The notes under the pieces were generated by a model. It had not been told where the DNA came from. It did not search any database and saw nothing but the letters and a program-made list of their open reading frames with translations. Shown here in pieces: positions 1 through 9,360 of a stretch of DNA of 64,000 nt. The position numbers and the translations under genes are program-made. Within the stretch, counting starts at the first letter, position 1, and every line of letters starts with the position of its first letter. This DNA comes from Quadrisphaera sp. DSM 44207 (lineage in GTDB: Bacteria > Actinomycetota > Actinomycetes > Actinomycetales > Quadrisphaeraceae): the NCBI RefSeq assembly GCF_900101335.1, contig NZ_FNKA01000001.1, forward strand, positions 1-64,000, written 5' to 3'.

Positions 1-267
1 CAGTACCTGCGCCCCAGCGTGCGCCACCACCCGGTGGCGCGGTGGGTGCGCCCGGAGGAGTTCGTGGCGCTGGCCGCGGAGGCGGAGCGGATCGGCTTCG
101 CCGGGGTGCTGTCCGGGCCCCTGGTGCGCTCCTCCTACCGCGCGGGCCGCCTGTGGGCGCAGGCCATGCAGCGCCGCGGGCAGGCGATCCCGGCCGACCT
201 CGCGCACCTGGCGCAGAGCGGGCCCGCGCGCCAGGAGGCGTCGAGCCTGCTGCCTGCGCCTCGCTGA
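1..267 (+). CDS. lipA: Lipoyl synthase, C-terminal fragment (5' end outside window)
   Basis: Reading frame 1 is open from the first base and ends at TGA 265-267. The peptide begins QYLRPS and contains [18 protein letters not shown], the conserved tail of radical-SAM lipoyl synthases, which insert two sulfurs into the octanoyl chain bound to E2 and GcvH lipoyl domains. The radical-SAM CX3CX2C motif and the auxiliary cluster cysteines lie upstream of the window. The tail extends about 30 residues past the conserved AGRLWAQA segment and is low in complexity. DUF4191 follows 85 bp downstream, the usual lipA neighbour in actinobacteria. Confidence 0.93.
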   Translation, partial: QYLRPSVRHHPVARWVRPEEFVALAAEAERIGFAGVLSGPLVRSSYRAGRLWAQAMQRRGQAIPADLAHLAQSGPARQEASSLLPAPR

Positions 268-352
268 CCGCTGCCGCGCGACCTCTTCCGGTGACCTGCC
301 CGGGTGACCGCCGCTCCGTGACGGCGGGGCGCTGAGCCGTACCCTGGACGCC

Positions 353-1174
353 ATGCCCCGCAGGCCCGCTCCCGCCCCCTCCCGCGGCGCCGCGCCCAGC
401 ACCCGCTCCAGCGGCGCCACGCCCGTCGGCGCCGCGTCCGGCAGCACCGGTCCGTCCCCCCGCCGCGGCCTCCTGCGCCGACGCGGCGGGGGCGCCTCCT
501 CCAGCAAGCAGGGCCGGCTGAGCCAGCTGCGCGCCGTCTACCGCATGACGCGCACCCACGATCCCGCCGTCACGTGGTGGGTGCTCGGCGCGTTCGTGCT
601 CGTCCTCGGGCTCGCCCTGGCGATCGGGTTCGCCACGGGCCACCCGATCTACGCGACGATCCTCGGCCTGCCGCTCGCGCTGCTGGCAGCGCTGTTCTTC
701 CTGGCGCGGCGCGCCGAGCGGGCGGCGTACGGGCAGCTCGCGGGCCAGCCGGGCGCCGCGGGCGCGGCGCTGCGCGTGCTGCGCCGCGGCTGGCACGTCG
801 AGGACGAGCCCGTGGCGATCGACCCCCGCACCCGCGACGCCGTCTTCCGCGTCGTGGGGCGCCCCGGCGTGGTGCTCGTCTCCGACGGCCCCGCCCACCG
901 GGTCGGCAAGCTGCTCGAGGCCGAGCGCCGCCGGGTCGCCCGCGTCCTGCCCGACGTCCCGGTGCACCTGGTGCAGGCCGGGGACGGCGAGGGCCAGGTG
1001 CCGCTGTCCGCGCTGCCCCGGCGCGTGATGCGCCTGAAGGGCGGGCTGACCAAGCAGGAGGTCGCCGAGGTCGTCCGGCGCCTGCGCGCCCTCGGCGGCC
1101 TGCGCCCGCCGATCCCGCGCGGCATCGACCCGACGCGCGTGCGCCCGGACCGCAAGGGCGCGCGCGGCCGCTGA
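353..1174 (+). CDS. DUF4191 family membrane protein
   Basis: The protein has 273 aa. Residues 1-55 are rich in Pro, Ala, Arg and Ser and probably disordered. Two hydrophobic helices follow at about 74-96 (WWVLGAFVLVLGLALAIGF) and 99-117, then a basic soluble C-terminal region containing GRPGVVLVSDGP and a Lys/Arg-rich end. This matches the actinobacterial DUF4191 family, whose function is unknown. It sits directly after lipA on the same strand, a widely conserved arrangement. The ATG at 353 gives the longest form; an internal Met near residue 64 would remove the disordered tail and is a possible alternative start. Confidence 0.85.
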   Translation: MPRRPAPAPSRGAAPSTRSSGATPVGAASGSTGPSPRRGLLRRRGGGASSSKQGRLSQLRAVYRMTRTHDPAVTWWVLGAFVLVLGLALAIGFATGHPIYATILGLPLALLAALFFLARRAERAAYGQLAGQPGAAGAALRVLRRGWHVEDEPVAIDPRTRDAVFRVVGRPGVVLVSDGPAHRVGKLLEAERRRVARVLPDVPVHLVQAGDGEGQVPLSALPRRVMRLKGGLTKQEVAEVVRRLRALGGLRPPIPRGIDPTRVRPDRKGARGR

Positions 1175-1242
1175 CCGCTCCGTCACCCGTGCGGGCGATG
1201 GAGCGGAGCAGCTCGGCCACGCGGGCGTGGCACGATCCGGGG

Positions 1243-1557
1243 ATGGAGGTCCTGCTCGCGCTGCAGCTGCTGGCGCTGCCGGTCTCCGCGCTCCTGGCGC
1301 TCGTCGCGCCGCCCTTGTTCATGACGCTCCGCGACCGCTGGTCCCCGCTGGCGGGGGCGCTGTGGGTCGCCGCCCTGGTCCTCCTCGCGGTGTGGGTCGA
1401 AGCCAGCTACCGGGCCGGGGCCCACGCCGACGAGACCCGCAGCACCGGGAACGTCTTCGACACCGTCGAGTGGTTGACCGCCGCCGTGGTGGCGGCCGCG
1501 GCCTCCGCGCTGGTGACCCTGACCCCCGGCCGCAACGGCGCGCCGGGCAGGCTCTGA
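1243..1557 (+). CDS. Small integral membrane protein, function unknown
   Basis: The 104-aa product is mostly hydrophobic, with likely helices at about 2-24, 37-51 and 78-95 separated by short charged loops. I do not recognise a family. The start chosen is the ATG at 1243, which places the first helix at the N terminus. An in-frame ATG at 1198 would add 15 polar residues and cannot be excluded. It lies 68 bp after the DUF4191 gene on the same strand, so it may be co-transcribed. Confidence 0.6.
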   Translation: MEVLLALQLLALPVSALLALVAPPLFMTLRDRWSPLAGALWVAALVLLAVWVEASYRAGAHADETRSTGNVFDTVEWLTAAVVAAAASALVTLTPGRNGAPGRL

Positions 1558-1635
1558 CGGCGCCGAGCCGAAGACCCCAGATCGCCGGACCCTGGCCCTC
1601 GACCCGTACCGGACGGCGGATGTTCGGTGTCGGGC

Positions 1636-1854
1636 ATGGCGCGCCGTCCGGGCCTGCTGGCCCGGTTGCTGCTCCGCCGGACGCCCGCGGGCCCCGGCCG
1701 CCCCGGCGCCGGCCCGCAGCGGCGCGGGGACGGCGGCGCCGGGGTGCGCGAGCCGCGCCGTCCGCGCCCGTCCCCGCCCGGTGACGCCGTCGCGCTCGCG
1801 CCGCCCCCGCTGCCGAGCACCGTCGACCTGACGTCGGGCTTCCCCCGCTCCTGA
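1636..1854 (+). CDS. Possible small Pro/Arg-rich protein
   Basis: An ATG frame of 72 codons ends at TGA 1852-1854. It begins [15 protein letters not shown] and is dominated by Pro, Gly and Arg, a composition that random frames in such GC-rich DNA also give. There is no clear ribosome binding site and no recognisable domain. Apart from this frame, 1558-1884 shows nothing I can support. Confidence 0.25.
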   Translation: MARRPGLLARLLLRRTPAGPGRPGAGPQRRGDGGAGVREPRRPRPSPPGDAVALAPPPLPSTVDLTSGFPRS

Positions 1855-1884
1855 CCGCGCCGCCCCGGAGCGCCACGAACTCGC

Positions 1885-1966
1885 GCGTGATCATGGGCCA
1901 GGTGCAGTCCGCGACCAGGAGCACCTGCACCTGGCCCATGATCACGCTCACCTCGCCCATGATCAC
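1885..1966. repeat. 22-bp perfect inverted repeat with a third partial copy
   Basis: The arm at 1885-1906 (GCGTGATCATGGGCCAGGTG then CA) is the exact reverse complement of 1926-1947, with a 19-nt loop. A third related copy, CCTCGCCCATGATCAC, lies at 1951-1966. The core TGATCATGGG is not otherwise obvious in the window. It lies just beyond the 3' end of the leftward RDD gene, where it could act as a bidirectional terminator, or it may be a copy of a dispersed REP-like element. Confidence 0.75.
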
Positions 1967-1987
1967 GGGCGGAGGACCACCGCAGGG

Positions 1988-2398
1988 TCAGCGGCGGACC
2001 AGCAGCGTGCCCGCGAACCGGTCGTGCAGGCCGCGGGAGTCGCGGTCCCAGATCAGCGCCGGCAGCGCCAGCCCCAGCAGCAGCCCGCGCACGAGCGCCG
2101 GCCCCCAGCCGGGTGGCCGCCCCGGCGGCGCGAGCAGGACCACCCGCAGGCCCAGCAGGCGGTGCCCGAATCCCGCGCCCAGGGTGGCGACGAGGAGGAC
2201 CTGCTCGACTGTGAAGACAGCCAGCGTCGCCCACGGGTCGCCGTCGAAGAAGGCGGCCGAGACCAGCATCGACGCCGCCCAGTCGACGGCGATCGCGGCC
2301 AGCCGCCGCCCGACCCGCGCCAGGGAGCCGGCACCGGTGGGCGGGGCCCCCAGGCGCCGTCCGGGCCAGTCGTCGTCTCCGGAGGGGTCCAGGGTCAC
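1988..2398 (-). CDS. RDD family membrane protein
   Basis: The gene reads leftward, divergent from glnA. The GTG at 2398 gives 136 aa; longer in-frame starts run back into the glnA promoter. The protein has an Arg-Asp pair early in helix 1 ([14 protein letters not shown]), a second hydrophobic segment ([20 protein letters not shown]), the HRLLGLRVV motif and a C-terminal [14 protein letters not shown] segment, all features of RDD domain proteins. The biochemical role of the family is largely undefined; some members are linked to ion exchange. RDD genes next to glnA recur in actinobacteria. Confidence 0.8.
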   Translation of the reverse strand: MTLDPSGDDDWPGRRLGAPPTGAGSLARVGRRLAAIAVDWAASMLVSAAFFDGDPWATLAVFTVEQVLLVATLGAGFGHRLLGLRVVLLAPPGRPPGWGPALVRGLLLGLALPALIWDRDSRGLHDRFAGTLLVRR

Positions 2399-2442
2399 GA
2401 CCCACGAGCGTACGGGGGCCCGGCGCTGGCCCCGCGCGCTCC

Positions 2443-2480
2443 GTAACCTGGCTGAAATCCGACCGAGACGGCCGGGAAAC
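2443..2480 (+). promoter_or_regulatory. GlnR box upstream of glnA
   Basis: The sequence is GTAAC (2443-2447), 6 nt, GAAAT (2454-2458), 6 nt, GAGAC (2465-2469), 6 nt, GAAAC (2476-2480). Order and spacing match the actinobacterial GlnR consensus gTnAC-n6-GaAAc-n6-GtnAC-n6-GaAAc, with two single-base departures. It ends 66 bp before the glnA start, so GlnR probably controls glnA in response to nitrogen supply. It lies 45 bp upstream of the divergent RDD gene and might affect that too. Confidence 0.85.
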
Positions 2481-2546
2481 CACCGGTGCCTAGCGTCCCG
2501 AGCGACCGGCACACCCCTCTGCCGCCGAGCCCTCCCTGGAGGATGG

Positions 2547-3971
<1,425 letters not shown>

Positions 3972-4147
3972 GAGTCGCGCTCGCCACCTGTGGCAACCGC
4001 GAGGGATCTGTTCCTGAGCAGTGATGCCGACGATGGACGATGGGTGATGAAGGTCACTACTAGTCCCCGGTGTCGCAAGGGCGTGGTTTGTACCGCGCTC
4101 ATGAGATGAGCTTGACCATCGCACGGGGGTAGCGATTACTTCGTCGG

Positions 4148-4184
4148 GCCCCCGTCGACCCCTTCCTAGGTCGGCGGGGGCTTT
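4148..4184. terminator. Hairpin terminator between glnA and cas6e
   Basis: Arm GCCCCCGTCGACC (4148-4160) pairs with GGTCGGCGGGGGC (4169-4181) through 12 Watson-Crick pairs and one G-U, around an 8-nt loop. TTT follows at 4182-4184. It lies about 180 bp beyond the glnA stop and about 120 bp beyond the leftward cas6e stop, so it could end either transcript; the short T run favours the glnA direction. Confidence 0.7.
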
Positions 4185-4245
4185 GTCGTGCAGCAGGGCA
4201 TGGTCCTCCATCACCATCCCCCGGACGGCAGCGGACTACCGATCC

Positions 4246-4261
4246 CCTCACATATGTGAGG
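4246..4261. promoter_or_regulatory. 16-bp perfect palindrome, possible operator
   Basis: CCTCACATATGTGAGG is fully palindromic and AT-rich at its centre within GC-rich DNA, as expected for a dimeric repressor site. No gene starts beside it; the nearest feature is the cas6e 3' end, 40 bp away. It might be left over from a lost gene. Function is unknown. Confidence 0.4.
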
Positions 4262-4300
4262 AGCCGTAATGACGTCCGACTACGGCCACCATGGCTTGGG

Positions 4301-4954
4301 TCACGGCGTACCAACGGGGATGACGCTGAGTAGACCCAGGCCGTACGCCTTGCCAGGGCCGATGCCCGTCCGCACAGCTGTGAGCAGTAGGTCCAGGTCT
4401 TGCACTATCGCGAGCCCCTCGATGCGCTGCGCCCGGTGCGTGATCCGCTGGCCCCGAGGCGCCTGTGGGCGGGCACCATCGATCCCGGGTGCCGGGGTGA
4501 TCTGCACCAGCTGACCAGTCAGGTCCAGGCCTGCGGCCGTGGCCTTGCGCTGCCACCAAGCATGGACGTCGTTGTAGGCGATCAGAGCGACGCGCTTGCC
4601 CTTGAGCTCACCGACAGCTGCGCGTTTGGCCGGGCTGGCGGTCAGTGAGTAGCGCACTAGCCGTCCCAGGGTGAGCGCCGCGAAGAATTGGGTCATGGAC
4701 AAAGAGCGAACGGAGGAGCAGTAGCCGTCGGGCAGGCGTTCGTAGATGGCCTCGCCGCCGGTCTGGATGAGCAGGCGGGGCCCGGTGGAGGTGTCCTCGA
4801 TCCGGAACAGAGTTCGGGTCGAGGCGCGCGGATCCGGGCCGAGCCCGTCCGGGAGCAGACTCATCACGCGCTGGTGCAGCGCGTGGGCGTCGGCCAAGTC
4901 GTGCTGGACGGCGCGGTGGCGGGGGTTGAGCGTCAACTGGATCAACGTGGTCAT
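4301..4954 (-). CDS. cas6e: Type I-E CRISPR RNA endonuclease Cas6e
   Basis: The 217-aa protein cuts the CRISPR precursor within each repeat and stays bound to the 3' hairpin of the crRNA as part of Cascade. Two RAMP/ferredoxin-like halves are visible: the N-terminal part with DAHALHQRVMSLLPD, where the conserved His (residue 27) is the likely catalytic base, and the C-terminal Gly-rich loop GIGPGKAYGLGLLSV. It is the last gene of the leftward operon, 37 bp after cas5e. Family members usually have about 200-230 aa. No cas1 follows. Confidence 0.95.
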   Translation of the reverse strand: MTTLIQLTLNPRHRAVQHDLADAHALHQRVMSLLPDGLGPDPRASTRTLFRIEDTSTGPRLLIQTGGEAIYERLPDGYCSSVRSLSMTQFFAALTLGRLVRYSLTASPAKRAAVGELKGKRVALIAYNDVHAWWQRKATAAGLDLTGQLVQITPAPGIDGARPQAPRGQRITHRAQRIEGLAIVQDLDLLLTAVRTGIGPGKAYGLGLLSVIPVGTP

Positions 4955-4991
4955 CGGATCTCCGTGAACAGCTTGGTCGAACAGCGAGATG

Positions 4992-5834
4992 TCAGGCGAG
5001 GGCGGCCACTGCGCGGTGCAGCGCGCGCCATCCGGGCAGACCGACCCCGGCTGTCGGAACAGTCGCTGTGGCCATGCCGAGGCGCCGGGAGGTGAAGGTG
5101 CGGAGGGTCGGGTCGAAGGACACCGGTACGTCCCGGACCTCGGTGTAGGTTTCGGCCGCGGCGACGCCGTCCAGGTACACAGTCCGTTCCACGCACGGCG
5201 CGCCCGCGTCCACCGCAGCGTCGCGGTCCCGCTCGATCGCGGCGATCGCGGCGAACCAGTCGGAGTCGTCCTCCACCCGAGCGCCCTGTCGCGCAGGGGC
5301 CGGGGCGAGAGCAGGGGCGTAGGCCGGGAGCCGGTGCAGGACCTCCTCCCCAGGCACTGGCGTAGTGCCGAGCAGGAGCGGCAGGGCCGGTGGGCAGGAC
5401 CTGCGACCGAGGAACGGCGGCCAGCGCGGGCGCCGGACCGCCGCCGAGAGCCGGTCGATCAGGTGGTCGTCACCGGTGATGGTGACCACGAAGGTGGCGT
5501 CGGCCAGGTACCGGCGGTGGGTCAGCGCCGGGGACAGTGCGCCCGCTTGCTTGCGCGTCCTGCCTGCGGCGTTGACCAGGGCCCGGTGCTCCGGATACCC
5601 GCCGCCGACCATGTGGAAGTCGGTCATCACCTGACCTGGGGCGTCGGCGCGCACATGGATGGTCAGCCCATCCGCCCAGGACAGGTCCTCCTCACGCGCC
5701 TGGCCGAGCGTACTGGCCAGCAGCCCGACGACTCCGGAGCGAGTCGGATGGGCCATGGTGTCGCGTTCGGTGAACGCCGCCCGCGCACCCCAGGACTGCA
5801 TCGGAGCGCTGAGAATGAGGACTAGAGTGCTCAC
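4992..5834 (-). CDS. cas5e: Type I-E Cascade subunit Cas5e
   Basis: The 280-aa RAMP protein caps the 5' handle of the crRNA in Cascade. The N terminus (LVLILSAPMQSWGARAAF) and the PTRSGVVGLLASTLG segment are typical of CasD/Cas5e. The GTG start at 5834 overlaps the cas7e stop by 4 bases (GTGA), so the two are translationally coupled. At 280 aa it is slightly longer than the E. coli protein, mostly in the central region. Confidence 0.95.
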   Translation of the reverse strand: MSTLVLILSAPMQSWGARAAFTERDTMAHPTRSGVVGLLASTLGQAREEDLSWADGLTIHVRADAPGQVMTDFHMVGGGYPEHRALVNAAGRTRKQAGALSPALTHRRYLADATFVVTITGDDHLIDRLSAAVRRPRWPPFLGRRSCPPALPLLLGTTPVPGEEVLHRLPAYAPALAPAPARQGARVEDDSDWFAAIAAIERDRDAAVDAGAPCVERTVYLDGVAAAETYTEVRDVPVSFDPTLRTFTSRRLGMATATVPTAGVGLPGWRALHRAVAALA

Positions 5835-7048
5835 GCCACCGGCTCCCGGACCAACGCGGCCAGGTCGCAGGAGGCGAGCGCGGCGGTGGCCAAAGCGCCG
5901 GGGCCGCCGCTGACCCGGTCCCCGAACGCCGCGTTCAGGGCCTTGACCTGGTCCGGGTCGGTGGTCACCGCATTGAGGTGCCCAGACCAGACCGGACTGT
6001 CCCCGTAGGCATCAGCGATCAAGGTGGCGTGCTCGGTCAGCAGGTGCACCGCAGGCAGCAGGTAGCCCTGTCCGTCGTAGGTGACGGCACGCTCGAACGC
6101 GGCGGCGTAGGACAGCGGCTGGTCCTCGCGCACCTGCACCACGACCAGGTTGGGTCGGGTGTTCGGTGCGGTGGCCGTGCTCTTGCCGGAGGGCAGGGAG
6201 GAGACGAAGGAGGAGATGAACTGGGCGGCTAAGTCGTGGGCGAGCGCGGGGTCGCCGGTGTTGGTGGTCAAGTGCTCCAGATCCACGGTGGCGTAGCGGT
6301 AGAAGGTGCCGGTCGCGAACTCGGCCGCGCCTAGGTGCCCGGCGCCGGTGTTCTCGTCCTGGGTGTAGTCGTCCACTGCGGTGAAGTAGTCGAACTCCGC
6401 CGCGGCCTGGTGGACGGTGAAGGCATGGGCGACCTGCACACCGCCTTCGACGTTCGCGGTCGGCAGTGCGGCGATCATCCGGCCGAACACGGTGACCAGG
6501 CCACGGGGACTCTTGATCACCTCGCTGAGGGCTGCACGGATCTTCTTGAGTTCGGGGCCGTCCTTCTTGCTGGGCCTGCCCTTGGCGGCCACGGCTTGGA
6601 GGACCTCGCCCCTGTGCGTAGTGACGATCGCTGCGAGGTCGGCGTACTGGGACTCGGTGAGGAACAGCAGCACGTTCGCGGAGGAAACCGTGCTGCCGGT
6701 CACCTCGCCGTCCGCGGCGTCACCGCTGGCGTCCTGGGCGTCCTTGTAAGGGGCGAAGACGACCTCGGCGGCGTGGGTGGCGTCCTCGCGCGACCATCCG
6801 GCGTCGGTGAGGTGGGTGGTGAGGATGTCGAACGGCCGGCGGGTCCTGATCGCCCGGTCGTAGCGGGCGTGGCCCTGCAGTGCCCGCTGCATGTGCTCGC
6901 GCGTGGCGCGCTTCCAGCACTGGCTGGACACTCGCAGCCGCTGCACCGCGCCGTAGGTGAGGGCCTTCGGCGAGCCCAGGTCGTCCCGGTTGAGGTTGCT
7001 GAACGGAACGGTCTGGAGGACGTGGATGTCGATGTAGCGAGCGGTCAC
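5831..7048 (-). CDS. cas7e: Type I-E Cascade backbone subunit Cas7e
   Basis: The 405-aa protein polymerises (six copies in E. coli) along the spacer part of the crRNA. The N terminus YIDIHVLQTVPFSNLNRDD, then SPKALTYGAVQRLRVSSQC with WKRATR, is diagnostic of CasC/Cse4. FDYFTAVDDY and the DLEHL segment also fit the family. The GTG start at 7048 has only a weak purine-rich sequence upstream and lies 61 bp after cse2, the largest gap inside the operon. The 3' end overlaps cas5e by 4 bases. Confidence 0.97.
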   Translation of the reverse strand: MTARYIDIHVLQTVPFSNLNRDDLGSPKALTYGAVQRLRVSSQCWKRATREHMQRALQGHARYDRAIRTRRPFDILTTHLTDAGWSREDATHAAEVVFAPYKDAQDASGDAADGEVTGSTVSSANVLLFLTESQYADLAAIVTTHRGEVLQAVAAKGRPSKKDGPELKKIRAALSEVIKSPRGLVTVFGRMIAALPTANVEGGVQVAHAFTVHQAAAEFDYFTAVDDYTQDENTGAGHLGAAEFATGTFYRYATVDLEHLTTNTGDPALAHDLAAQFISSFVSSLPSGKSTATAPNTRPNLVVVQVREDQPLSYAAAFERAVTYDGQGYLLPAVHLLTEHATLIADAYGDSPVWSGHLNAVTTDPDQVKALNAAFGDRVSGGPGALATAALASCDLAALVREPVA

Positions 7049-7109
7049 GGCGAGAATCCCTATCTGGTCGATGTCGTCGGTGTTGGCGAAGCGGGCCGGA
7101 GTGAGGAGG

Positions 7110-7718
7110 TCAGCCCGAGGTGACCGTGGTGGAGGCCGTCACTGGGGCGTTGAGGTCAGCGGGCTGCAGGTCGCGGTAGAAGTCGCTCATCCACCGCTTG
7201 CTGATCTCCGCCGACCGGGTCGGCCAACGGAACAGGTCCCGGGTCAGGGCGGCGAAGTCGATCCGCTGGCCTGCGGCCGTCACGGCGCTGAGGATCTGCG
7301 GTAGGTGCTGGTAGAGCAGCGCGTCGCCGGGGGCGCGCCCAGCCGCCATCAGCCGGGTCTCGGCCGAGGTCTCCGCGATCCGCGTTCCGCCACCACCGCG
7401 CACAGCTGCCGCCAGCGCCTGCCCGAGCCGCGATCCCCGCGAACCGTCGGTGTGTGGTGCGCGGTCGTAGGTAGCCACCCACGCGGCCGTCTGGTACAGC
7501 ACCGCCTCCCGGTGCGCGCTGCTGCTCTCCCCGACCCAGGCCGCCAGGTACCGGTGAGCGGTGATCGCCTCCGCGGGGCGGCGGCGCGCGGCTCGGCGGA
7601 GCGCGGCGCGCGCCCCGGGATCCATGCACACCCGGCGCAGGTAGGCGACGAAGTCCTCGGCGAAACCGGGCGGCCGCGCGGAGGGTGACGGCTGGCTCTG
7701 CGGGGTCGGGTCACTCAT
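7110..7718 (-). CDS. cse2: Type I-E Cascade small subunit Cse2 (CasB)
   Basis: The 202-aa protein forms the inner belly dimer of Cascade that stabilises the target strand. The alpha-helical sequence contains PGARAALRRAARRRP and a basic segment WRTRS-like (FRWPTRSAEISKRW) near the C terminus, matching CasB proteins. The ATG at 7718 is chosen because GGGAGA lies 8 nt upstream. It overlaps the cas8e stop by 8 bases. A longer frame to 7748 exists but would overlap cas8e by 38 bases. Confidence 0.92.
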   Translation of the reverse strand: MSDPTPQSQPSPSARPPGFAEDFVAYLRRVCMDPGARAALRRAARRRPAEAITAHRYLAAWVGESSSAHREAVLYQTAAWVATYDRAPHTDGSRGSRLGQALAAAVRGGGGTRIAETSAETRLMAAGRAPGDALLYQHLPQILSAVTAAGQRIDFAALTRDLFRWPTRSAEISKRWMSDFYRDLQPADLNAPVTASTTVTSG

Positions 7719-9360
7719 CAGCAGTGTCTCCCTGGATGGTGTCGTCAACGGCAGCAGAAAGGCTGATCGACGAGCCCACCGGTGGCACCTGGCGCAGCGA
7801 CGGGCGGGGCATTGGGCGGTGCCTAATCACGGCGCGCAGGCCACGCGGGTCCTGCACCGGCCGGGTGAGCTGGTCGTAGAGGTCGACGCTGATCCGGCGC
7901 AGCAGCACTGGGGCGTCGGCGACGGTCTTGGCGAACGCTGCACCACCGGGGGCACTCAACGCCCGGTCGAAGACCGCGTAAGCGCGCTGCCAGTACAGAC
8001 CGGTGCCAGCTTGCGCCCAGGCCCGCGCAGCCTTGCCCTTGGGGTCGAGGCTGCGGGCATCGCGCAGCGCCCGGTAGAGGGCGTCGGAGAGGACCGCGAA
8101 CTCCCTTTCGGCGGCGGCCACCCAGCCCGGGACCGCGGTGCGGTATTCGTGCGCGCTCGCGTCCTCGGGGTTGGCCGCCGCGGACTCGAACACTTGCGGA
8201 TACATCGCCTCCATCCAGTCGTGATCGATGGCTTGGAAGGGGTGCTGGACGAAGGCGTAGGCAGCGATCCGGACTCGCTTGAGCACTGCCGGAGGCAACC
8301 CGGCCAACGCCACAGCGACCTGCGGCTGCTGGTACTCCGCGGGGTCACGAACCGCGCCCTGCGCTGAGGCGAGGAGCGCGGGCAAGTCTCGCCACAAATC
8401 CCGATCCAAGCTGGCGGGACGCGCGATCCGATCCTTCTTCTCCTGCTTGTACGACAGGTACGGGTCCCATCCGACGAGGTTGCCCGCCGTCTTGTCGGCG
8501 AACCGCCACGTGAAGTACCCACCGGTTACGGCGACCTGGCCGCGCTGATCGACGCCAGGTATCAGCAAAAGAGCGTGCCCGGAGTCGTTGGCGAGCAGGC
8601 CGATGATCCCCATCGGGGACGGCTTGACCCCGTCCGGATCCGGCAGTGTGTCGGTCTCCCACTCGGCCAGGTCCGGGCCTGACCCGAGGTGGACGGTCAC
8701 CGGGGGCACCAGGTGCGCCAGCAGCGTCTCGAACAGGCTCACCCCGAGCGGGTGGTAGGACACCCGAGCGCGCAGCGGTCCGGTGTAGGTGAAGTGCTTC
8801 GAGGATGCCTTGCCGGGCAGAGCCCGCGACTGGGTCGTGCCGTTCGGGCCGTAGAACTGGCGCACGAGGAGCGCTTCAACTGCCTCGGCGATGGTCGCGG
8901 TGCCCGGCGCTGCGTCGTGGAACGGCGAGAAGAGAGTGTGCCCGTTTCCCGAGGGACGGTTCGGAATGAGCGCGTTCATGCCCTTGACGTCATCGCACTC
9001 CCCGGCCAGGCGCGGCTCCTGACGCCAGGGTCGGTCGGCGTCGAACAAATCGAACCGCGCGTGCCACCGGGTGAAGTACGTCGCCACCCGCGCCGGGTCG
9101 AACCGGCCCGCCGTCAGCGCGGCGTTGCGCGCAGCGTGCCAGTCATCCACGCCGACGGCCGGGTCGTCCAGGCCAGTAATCCGGTAGGCCAGCGCGGTGA
9201 GGATCCGCAACAGGCTGGCCTGACCGGGCGGAGACGCCATCGTCACCGTGGCGATCTCGTGCGCGCGGACGAACACCTCACGCAGGCTGACCCGCTGGGG
9301 GATGCCGTCCACAAGGGTCACCGGGAGCCACGGGTCGGTGTCCAGGTGGAACGAGGTCAC
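7711..9360 (-). CDS. cas8e: Type I-E Cascade large subunit Cas8e (Cse1, CasA)
   Basis: The 549-aa protein recognises the PAM and recruits Cas3. The N terminus FHLDTDPWLPVTLVDG is typical of Cse1, followed by SLREVFVRAHEIATV, the FDLFDADRPWRQEP segment and NTHF-like FSPFHDA, and an alpha-helical C-terminal bundle. Size is normal (about 500-560 aa). The GTG start overlaps the cas3 stop by 4 bases (GTGA), showing tight coupling within the effector operon. Confidence 0.95.
   Translation of the reverse strand: MTSFHLDTDPWLPVTLVDGIPQRVSLREVFVRAHEIATVTMASPPGQASLLRILTALAYRITGLDDPAVGVDDWHAARNAALTAGRFDPARVATYFTRWHARFDLFDADRPWRQEPRLAGECDDVKGMNALIPNRPSGNGHTLFSPFHDAAPGTATIAEAVEALLVRQFYGPNGTTQSRALPGKASSKHFTYTGPLRARVSYHPLGVSLFETLLAHLVPPVTVHLGSGPDLAEWETDTLPDPDGVKPSPMGIIGLLANDSGHALLLIPGVDQRGQVAVTGGYFTWRFADKTAGNLVGWDPYLSYKQEKKDRIARPASLDRDLWRDLPALLASAQGAVRDPAEYQQPQVAVALAGLPPAVLKRVRIAAYAFVQHPFQAIDHDWMEAMYPQVFESAAANPEDASAHEYRTAVPGWVAAAEREFAVLSDALYRALRDARSLDPKGKAARAWAQAGTGLYWQRAYAVFDRALSAPGGAAFAKTVADAPVLLRRISVDLYDQLTRPVQDPRGLRAVIRHRPMPRPSLRQVPPVGSSISLSAAVDDTIQGDTADE

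Larger units (their letters stand above)
3972..4300. other. Intergenic region between glnA and the cas operon
   Basis: The 329-bp gap separates two convergent transcription units: glnA rightward and the cas genes leftward. It contains a strong hairpin terminator at 4148-4184 and a 16-bp palindrome at 4246-4261. I see no tRNA cloverleaf, no coding frame with recognisable similarity and no trace of cas1 or cas2, which often follow cas6e in type I-E loci. Confidence 0.7.

Noticed and set aside
3972-4147. A tRNA or small RNA gene after glnA
   Set aside because: No cloverleaf, T-loop or anticodon arm could be found; only a short GCCA-CCTG-TGGC hairpin is present.
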